A stretch of DNA of 64,000 nucleotides from Whalleya microplaca. Lineage: Eukaryota; Ascomycota; Sordariomycetes; Xylariales; Xylariaceae. Positions 56,563 through 64,000 of the stretch are shown here, piece after piece (position 1 is the stretch's first letter; every line of letters starts with the position of its first letter). The stretch is taken from the NCBI GenBank assembly GCA_022497155.1, contig MU385711.1:1636673-1700672 (forward strand), given 5' to 3'. The translations under genes were made by a program, and so were the position numbers. The notes under the pieces are model-generated. The model saw only the letters and a program-made list of their open reading frames with translations, made no database searches and had not been told where the DNA came from.

Positions 56563-59500
56563 TTAGAAGGCTGTTGACTTCTTGCGACGCTCAAACATTC
56601 GAGAAAATCCGCTGCTGCTGCTGCTCTTGTCCTCCGGTGGAGGCGAGACGCGCGCCATAGTCGAGGGTGGTGGTTCGGAGTCGCGCAGGAACATGGCCAG
56701 ATCTGATGTCCGGCCGGTAGCAGTGGCGTCCCGAGGTTCAAACTTCTTCATCGGAACGCGGCCAGTCGAGGCAACTGGAGTATAGGAGGATGTTCGACTT
56801 TCGCTTCCAAATTTTTCCGCTCCACCTGGGACAACAATAGGAGTGTACCCTTTGCCAGTGCTTGCTCGACTATGGAGAGACCTGGTTTCATTAGGGTTTG
56901 ATCCTTTCTGATTTGCATTTGAGGCAAATTTGTTGCTAGAACTTGCACTCGATCTCAGACGTGCTATCAGGTTCGGTGCGCTGGATTTCTTCTTGGGGAG
57001 GACGACTGGTTCAGGGGTAGGCTCCGGGGGAGGCGGATAGTTGTTCAAAAAGTCAATCAAGCTCTCTTCCTTCTTCGGCTGGGGCTTCGGTACTACATCA
57101 AATTCATCCTCCTCCTCGTCGCTAAAGTCAATTGCGTAAGGGTCGCGAACTCGTCGCCGTGTTCGCTTCGGCATCATGTCATCTTCGTCGAAATTATTAC
57201 CGGCATTGTTGCCAGAATATTGTTGCGACTTGTTGGCCTTACTCAAAAGAGCGCTCTGTGAATTCATAGATGAAGGAGCCGATGTCTCCGTTATATTTGT
57301 TGAGGCTTGGCTAGTTCGGACATTGGGGAGTACCGCGTCTACGGCTTTACCTCCGACCGCTCCGGTCATCTGCATCTGGTCAGAATCCATCGTGGTCCGA
57401 AAAGGAGCAACGTGACGAGGAATCCGAGGGTTGCCACTGTTGCTAGTAGGCGGTCCTCGTCGAATGAAGTCGATTAGATCTGAGCTCTCGTTAGAAGCGT
57501 GAACGGTAGCATCTCTAGCCTGAAGGCGGGTTCGGGCATTAGATTCCGTTCGTCTAAGGTCCGTACTTGTATTTCTCCCAACTGGAGTAGGACCAGTAAT
57601 GTTATTAACGGTTGTCTTTATTCCTGCGTTTGCTCGGTTATATTGAGGACCGCTGTCCCCAGGTGGTCCAGTCGACCGAATGAAGTCCGCAAAGTCTTGT
57701 GTTGATTCTCGTGGGATCCTAGCATCTCTAGCTTGCGGCGTCATGCTGGAACGACCAGTTGACATTGAAACAGGTGGTCTTCCGAGAGACCCCCCAAATT
57801 TCCCACTTATCGGTAAGTCTACAGGAGGAGGATGTGAACTCAGACCCGCAGATTTCGATACCGATACCGACCTCTTGATGGAGGAGGAGCGGGAGCGTTC
57901 CGTATGCCTCGTATCCTCACTTCTTCGAGGTTTATGGGGAGCCTTAGGACTACTGGTATGATGCGACGCCGCCTGGTCTTGTGTTAGGCTTGATCCATGA
58001 TAAATTATGGGTGTGTGGCTTACATCTATATCTCGCATGCTTTCTGGAGTGAGTGTATACTGAAGGGTTTCATTACTGTGTATTAGCTCCTCAAAGTTGC
58101 GGGCCACATCCTCAGCACGTTGAGACTTATTATCTTCAGAGGTGCGGACTAGCTTGAACTTGGTTGAAGTAGATGAAGGCGACTCGCTCTGCACAGAGCG
58201 TGAAATCTTGGGCGATTCGGGTGGGCCACGTTGCGCACTCTTCTCGGCTGAGACGTCGTTCGAGCTTGATCGTCCATATGATGGTCTGCTTGTGCTCTTT
58301 TCGGGCAGAGTTGGCATTGGGGGGGTCCTCGAGGATTTTATAGAAGCCTCCGGCTTCTCCTCTGGAACCTCTACGGGTGCAGGTCCGCTCAAGACCGTCA
58401 CTTTTGTGGTCGCTGGAGGCTGCGGGGATGACTGTGAAGAAACGGTCCGTGGCGGCGTCGGATTCCGTATAAAATCAGGAGTATCCACATCGCGAGAAGA
58501 ATCAGATGGCGTTTGAACAACGAAGGCATCTTTCCTCATATCCGGGAAAAACGGCGCAGCTGGACCACCCTCCTCGGCAATAGGAGGAGTCGAATTCCGA
58601 CGAGCAAACCCAAATGGGTCGGAGTCTCTTGGTGATCTGACAGTTGGGCTGCGAGGACTTTGCACCTCGATAACCCGTAGAGAACGCGCGCTATTCGATC
58701 GCACGTGCACAACGGAGGGCGGCCTCCCAGATTCGGAGTTAGTAGGTGAGCGCCTTCCGTCAATAGACACTCGCGATGAGGTCAAAATCTGCGGTTCCTC
58801 GGTGAAATCATCAATCTCGCCCTCTTCAACTTCGGTTTGCGGAGAATCGCCAGCAGTGTCGATTTTAGACAATAAAGCAGCTGGAACTTTCTCCGCTAAA
58901 TGCCCTGCGGACTTTGTTCCAATTTGACGCGAGTTGTCGCTCGCGCCAAAATCGCCATCATTTTGAAGGTCAATCATCTTTGCAGGAACGGCATTAACTG
59001 CACTCTCTGTCTCAGGTACTCCGTCCGTCGTTTGAGGAATGGCTTCCCCCTTCAGAATTGGGGGTGAGCTATACCGCGGGCGTCTTCGGGAAGGCAGTGA
59101 TCGTACACGTCTAATTGAAGTATGCGGCTTCGAAACTGCAATGGGTACCGCTTCAGATTTCGTAGGCTTAGGGAAACCAGCCCAGCTCTTGGGGCGTACG
59201 GAATAGTCTTCATCTTCCTCACTCTCCTCGTCGCTATATGTGGCCTCGACATCACTGTCTGGAAGAGGTAAAGTAGCCGGGTCGACTTTGCCGCGGTCTG
59301 AATGCTGACTAGTATCCCTGCTGTCTGTGTCTGTGTCTCGCTCTTCGGGCGTCGGAACTGCTGATATATGGTCGGTAGCGGCACTTTCGCGGCGCTGATG
59401 TGGAAGGCCGGCGGCGCCTATTGAGCTACGCGAAAACGGGCGTGAGTAATTGGGTTCCATCGGCGTCCGAATCCTCTTCTTCCAAGCCCGCCAAAGTCTA

Positions 59501-60378
59501 CCGAGAGTTCTGTCTAGAGCAACACGTTCCATGTCCAACTCTTCAACGACGAGGCGATCACAGAGATCCATGGGCGGTCGGGCGCCTTCCTTCAGGTCCT
59601 TCTCATACTTAGCGCGGAGACGGTTAAACGCCGCTTGACCAGACACGATCAGAACCTGCTCCCCCATGAATTCAAGGATCGACGTTATGAAAATGGCAAC
59701 TGCTGGGGATATAACGTCTGACACAATATCATCCGACTCTCCACGGAGGTGCTCCTGCTCCATGTGATAGTCTTCGTCCTCCTCTTCCATGTCTCCGAGG
59801 GAGGAATAGACCATGCATCGTAGTCTGGTTCTCTTCCATACTAATTCGAGATCCCAATCTCTTGGTGATTCCAATGCTGGAGAATGCACCAGCTCCTCGA
59901 CCTCGCCACCGCCCAGATACTCCCGTAGTTCCTCGTCCGCCTGGTTGATAGCATCTTTGGCAAGTTTTGGCTTTAGTACTTCGCTGACGGCTGGTCTCAA
60001 AGCTGATAGCGTCGTGGACTTGGCGATGGCGATAATGTTAAATAGGAGCTGGTCAATGAAGTTATTCGCAAGCTGGAGTGCACTTTGCGAAACCAGGGCG
60101 GTTTCCCCAGAAGGTTCGATTCCTACTTCATCGTACCATGTCTCGGAGTGGGTGTCATGATCATTGGTGACGATCTGCGAGGCGGCAGACTGGGCTATGA
60201 AGGCTGCCTCTGGCGACACAGAAAGAGGGGGGGACATTAGGCCATGTCCAACTGTAGAAGGCCGGTCACTCGAGAGACTCTGGGTTCTCGAGCGAGTATG
60301 GCGCGGTGTGCCCGATAATACAACGGACGAAGTGTTCGACATCGTGGTTTCGAGTGTAGGTAACGCGTCGATCGGCAT
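56563..60378 (-). CDS. Large mostly disordered fungal protein with helical N-terminal domain
   Basis: Single exon, 1271 residues from the ATG at 60378; the frame is open a little further upstream but only from a GTG. The one ordered region, about residues 90-310, is helical: ALQLANNFIDQLLFNIIAIA, LRPAVSEVLKPKLAKDAINQ, ADEELREYLGGGEVEELV, WDLELVWKRTRLRCMVYSSL, VSPAVAIFITSILEFMGEQV. It recalls histone-fold pairs, but this is only by eye. The remainder is Ser/Pro-rich with acidic patches. Four short repeats of the form D-[FL]-x-x-F-[IL]-R-x(1-3)-P-P lie in the C-terminal third (FADFIRSTGPPG, LIDFIRRGPP, LIDFLNNYPPPP, LAMFLRDSEPPP). Such genes are often labelled flocculin-like from composition, but no signal peptide or wall motif is seen. 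Confidence 0.75.
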   Translation of the reverse strand: MPIDALPTLETTMSNTSSVVLSGTPRHTRSRTQSLSSDRPSTVGHGLMSPPLSVSPEAAFIAQSAASQIVTNDHDTHSETWYDEVGIEPSGETALVSQSALQLANNFIDQLLFNIIAIAKSTTLSALRPAVSEVLKPKLAKDAINQADEELREYLGGGEVEELVHSPALESPRDWDLELVWKRTRLRCMVYSSLGDMEEEDEDYHMEQEHLRGESDDIVSDVISPAVAIFITSILEFMGEQVLIVSGQAAFNRLRAKYEKDLKEGARPPMDLCDRLVVEELDMERVALDRTLGRLWRAWKKRIRTPMEPNYSRPFSRSSIGAAGLPHQRRESAATDHISAVPTPEERDTDTDSRDTSQHSDRGKVDPATLPLPDSDVEATYSDEESEEDEDYSVRPKSWAGFPKPTKSEAVPIAVSKPHTSIRRVRSLPSRRRPRYSSPPILKGEAIPQTTDGVPETESAVNAVPAKMIDLQNDGDFGASDNSRQIGTKSAGHLAEKVPAALLSKIDTAGDSPQTEVEEGEIDDFTEEPQILTSSRVSIDGRRSPTNSESGRPPSVVHVRSNSARSLRVIEVQSPRSPTVRSPRDSDPFGFARRNSTPPIAEEGGPAAPFFPDMRKDAFVVQTPSDSSRDVDTPDFIRNPTPPRTVSSQSSPQPPATTKVTVLSGPAPVEVPEEKPEASIKSSRTPPMPTLPEKSTSRPSYGRSSSNDVSAEKSAQRGPPESPKISRSVQSESPSSTSTKFKLVRTSEDNKSQRAEDVARNFEELIHSNETLQYTLTPESMRDIDVSHTPIIYHGSSLTQDQAASHHTSSPKAPHKPRRSEDTRHTERSRSSSIKRSVSVSKSAGLSSHPPPVDLPISGKFGGSLGRPPVSMSTGRSSMTPQARDARIPRESTQDFADFIRSTGPPGDSGPQYNRANAGIKTTVNNITGPTPVGRNTSTDLRRTESNARTRLQARDATVHASNESSDLIDFIRRGPPTSNSGNPRIPRHVAPFRTTMDSDQMQMTGAVGGKAVDAVLPNVRTSQASTNITETSAPSSMNSQSALLSKANKSQQYSGNNAGNNFDEDDMMPKRTRRRVRDPYAIDFSDEEEDEFDVVPKPQPKKEESLIDFLNNYPPPPEPTPEPVVLPKKKSSAPNLIARLRSSASSSNKFASNANQKGSNPNETRSLHSRASTGKGYTPIVVPGGAEKFGSESRTSSYTPVASTGRVPMKKFEPRDATATGRTSDLAMFLRDSEPPPSTMARVSPPPEDKSSSSSGFSRMFERRKKSTAF

Positions 60379-63300
60379 GTTCGCGGTATAGGCGGACCCG
60401 GGAAGGTCGCCTTGGCTAGAGTGAGACGACAGGTTGAGGAGGGCCACAGACTAGACTCGTCTGCAGCAAGAAGTTGTTCGTGGCTTGGATTACTCTATCA
60501 GGTCTGAGGGGATGTAGGAGTGGCGGTAGGCGTCGATATTAGATTTCTTTAAAATATATGATTAGAAGGATGCGCCGAAACAGCTGCTGTAGAAAAAGAA
60601 TGGATCATTGGCGAATTGAACAATTGGGTGCCCGCAAATGAAACATTCCGCCGAGCGACTGGGAAGGACTGCCGAATCCATGTATATATGGGGATTATTT
60701 GGCATGATAAGGCTCCAGAAACCTCATGCGACACTGACACTCGTTCTAACTAGCCGGGGCTCATGGATAGGTAGGGACTACCTTGATATATAGGTGGTGT
60801 GGTATATGCTATGGTGCGAACCTTACTTATACCATCTTAACAACGTTGGAGGAATCTAAGGTTGGATGATTGCGACAGCCACTGGGCTTTGGATAAACTG
60901 ATGAATGAAGAGCCACGCTCTGTTGATGAATCTCACGTTGAGGGGGCCTTAAGCATCCCTTATTTTGTAGACATGAAGGGATACTCTGTGGGCAGGCCGT
61001 AGCCCATCCCCGACCGCTACCGGCTCTTATATGAGGCAGTATTATCAGAGCAGACCGGTAGGCATTGCGAAGCTCTCAGGGTTGAGACTGGAGCCATGCA
61101 AGCCACGGGAAGCATCTGATACAACATCCCCGAAGATACAACGGCGCACGTCCAGAACAATCCAAGGAAATATAGACCTATAATCGACAGGACTTACCTT
61201 ATTGAACAGAAAGAAAGCAGAAGTGCCACCGGGAATTACTAGAAAAGCTGCCTCGGGGCTGTCAAGCTTATCAATTAGGGGGGATCTTTTGAAGATTTGG
61301 CTTCAGGTGTTTCCTGAAGGCATAGTTGCGTATGCGGAATAAAACGATGTTTGTCGCTCAAGGAGATATAGATAAATAGGGTAGCTAGCTGGTATTCCAA
61401 TAAGAAGACTCGGAAAGGAGAGTTGTAAGTTGGAGAGAAATGAAGCTGACAGAAGGAATGGAGAGGGAGCGTGTTGAGTTCGACGCTCAGCCGACAGGCG
61501 GATTGTAGAAGAAAGTCAAATCCAAATGTTAGAAGAATTTCCGTTGCGTTGCGAGGGGAGCCTTTTCTTCTTCTTCTCGATTTAGAAGGATACGCGCTCC
61601 TGAATGGAACCGACATGTAGTGGGCATGTACCTACAGTTCCGTACAACTACCTACTATTAGTAGCCGTGCTTGGCTCTAAGCTTAGGTAGGACCGCCCTA
61701 GTCCAACCCCTGGAGGCCCTATCGTAGGTTGGTACTACATATGGATGCGTACAGTATTAGTTTCTACATAGCGCGTTCATGTACGTACTAGTAGGCATTC
61801 ATAAGGTAGGAGGTATTACGCACAGAGGTAGTTCTGCGGAGTCGAAAAGAAGAGCCCCTGGATTGGGGTCCGAATACATACATAGGCCTAGGTAGCACGC
61901 TAGGCACGAGTATTGGGGTCTGTACTTAGGTAGTACATTTCTTACACAATTACACAATATTACCTACCGAGGTACTGCGCGTATTTACTACTACATACAT
62001 ACGTCTGTAGTTGCAGATCACCGTCGCAGACCCGTCCATATATGCAGAAAGGATATACACACAGTGCATATCGAGGCATTGCATTGTTTCGCTCATGGTC
62101 TGAGGGTAAAAAACTATATTCTTCATGTGGGCTTGGAATCTGGGTTTGGCTGAAACATTAGAGATCATAGTCTAGTATGTGTATGCAGCTCTATCTTGGA
62201 CTTCGGAGAATTATCGTGTGTACTTGTCTATTACCCCTCTGGGATTGGCCACGACTGGTTCGTGGAGCATATTCTCAAACTGGCCAGTGGTCAAAACTCA
62301 ACTAACTTGTTAGGTACATTGTTAAGTACCTACCCCATCTGCAAGTGATGAGCCAGACTTGCCCACGGTAAGGCGCAAAAGTCGCTTGAGGGTTCATTAG
62401 AATATGCATCAACATACTCGGCGCCGTTCACTAGTCCTTGGGGGCACGTAGGCAGCAAATAAAGGGGTTTTGACGTGGAAACTTCCACCTCATGGTTGCA
62501 ACGTCGATACGTGCTAGTATGTACCTAGGCTAATGTAGTATGTAGGTACACATTAGCCAGGGGATTTAGGGGGAACATACTGCGTAGTATTGCTTCAATG
62601 TTCCAATACAGTGGGCTGGAAGTGTGCTACCAATCCGGTTGGTGACCTCGGGACTAGTGCGGGCAGGACACGCGAGAGACGACAAGGTTCGTAAATTGAT
62701 CGATGGGTCAAGGTCACCTTTACCGGTGAGTTTGCTCCCCGCGCAGATAATACCATGTACACACAGATGGAGGAATCTCGTCTACACTCGTCAATGTCAC
62801 CTTGGGACATGGGGGCGCATCAGACGAACGCTCTCGGAATTTCCCTCACTCGATCGAAATGGCAGAATGGCTACTTTTTGCATACCGAGTATGTATACCT
62901 ACAGTTTATACATAGTATATACAACCGTACATAATATAGAGATGTACGTATACTACAACGCAACTACTTATAGGCCGCTGTAGTTTTGGAGTCCGTGTAA
63001 GTGTAAGCCACCAGACACATTTACGGTTTACCAGCAGCGTGTCTGTACCTATGGCAATGCATTGTACATACATACATATATGTATGCATGCGCGTATCTG
63101 AAGGCTTAACACCGAATGACATCTGAAACATTTTCTATCCAATATGCGGTCAGGCTGGCCAGGCTAGAAGCGCGTACTGGTACCACAAGCAGGATGCAGG
63201 ATTCAAGCTACCTATCTTTTAGAGTGCAACGATAGAGCTTACTGCTGACGTATGTACCGTCGATGGGAACCTGGAAGCAGGCTGTAGATTTAAACTACTG

Positions 63301-64000
63301 CATGCATCATTGCGTTTGCCGTTTATGACTTGCCGGGCTGGGCCACTGAGCAGCATTTCTTGAATCCTTTCGTGCAAGCCATACACACACATACATGCAT
63401 ACCTAGTATCTACATGGAAGGCAACCATAGAATCCTTCCTCGGTCCTTTTCAATTTATTATGTCTCTTGAATACTAGCTAATGCTGACCCGGCTCTACGC
63501 AGTACATATACTAATCTCACCAAGGACCTGTTATGGGTCGCTTCGGATCGGATGGATCTCTCGATCACATACATTAGCAAGCAGTGCTAGGTTGGTTGAA
63601 TCTTGACAAGCCGACGACTATGCTTAAAGCGGAACCCTTCACTCGATACCACAGCACCATTCCATCCCCAAGTCGAACCACGAAACTATCAGAGCGCATT
63701 GGGGATTAAATAGAGTCAGTCCCATCAAAGTGGTTGGTATGAGTCCTTTTAATCCCCCAAGTATACGAAGTCCACAATGAGATTCTGCCAGCCTGCATTG
63801 TCGGCTTATTAGCATGATACCATGATCTTCTCGTCTTAGCCATTGCTATACTGTAGTCCTGCTAGGCCTACAGATGCGACAATGTTGGGGGTCTTCGTGC
63901 CGAGGCCAACCGAAACTGAGGTCGATCCAAGGTAATAACTATTCGACAATATACCGCTTGCATACGCATATGTAATGATAGTTAACAGAAAGGAAGAGCC
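60379..64000. other. Gene-poor right end
   Basis: 3.6 kb with no supported gene. It contains many ACCTAGGTA/TACCTA motifs (for example 61621-61700, 61885-61970, 62330, 62522-62550, 63400) and TACATACATA runs. A minus-strand frame at 61275-61616 has no domain and lies in what may be a long 5' UTR or upstream region of the large gene. Confidence 0.45.

Noticed and set aside
1..64000. CRISPR arrays, rRNA genes, bacterial operons, viral insertions
   Set aside because: None seen; the window is nuclear fungal DNA with no such signatures.

Overview
The window is nuclear DNA of a filamentous ascomycete, most likely a Sordariomycete. Evidence: short GT-AG introns (46 to about 180 bp) with CTAAC/CTGAC-like branch sites, HET-domain genes, Zn(II)2Cys6 regulators, an intron-containing elongator tRNA-Met, and orthologues of fungal housekeeping proteins on both strands. 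Nothing prokaryotic is present. All multi-exon models were built by hand from splice consensus and reading-frame continuity; there was no transcript or database support.

Layout. 0.7-4.5 kb: a p24-family cargo receptor and Swc4/DMAP1, divergent. 5.2-14 kb: an accessory stretch with a decayed HET gene, an intron-containing tRNA-Met, a short-chain dehydrogenase with a signal-peptide exon, a single-pass membrane protein that resembles animal ADP-ribosyl cyclases (CD38 type), and an intact HET gene. 15.2-17.6 kb: a fusion of a Zn2Cys6 finger to a hexapeptide acetyltransferase-like domain that lacks the expected catalytic His, with a duplicated last exon. 17.6-25.9 kb: about 8.3 kb with no convincing gene. 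25.9-30.8 kb: a zinc-less MDR oxidoreductase divergent from a Zn2Cys6 regulator. 32.1-35.9 kb: a divergent pair, one gene of unknown function with a C-terminal membrane helix and one trypsin-fold protein with a GDCGS motif, whose zinc-finger tail is cut by an in-frame TAG.

36.2-54.9 kb is dense core genome: a mitochondrial PPR protein, Cwf18, a ZCCHC10-like zinc-knuckle protein, an R3H/SUZ RNA-binding protein, eIF3f, Utp25, mitochondrial bL17m, Mic12 and an SR-like low-complexity protein. Several are head-to-head pairs sharing short promoters: PPR/Cwf18, eIF3f/Utp25 and bL17m/Mic12. 56.6-60.4 kb encodes a 1.27-kilo-residue, mostly disordered fungal protein. The last 3.6 kb is gene-poor.

The core genes serve splicing, ribosome biogenesis, translation and mitochondria. 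The accessory parts (HET genes, CD38-like protein, GDCGS trypsin-fold protein and its neighbour) look like fungal self/non-self or stress-response material, and that is where undescribed biology is most likely.
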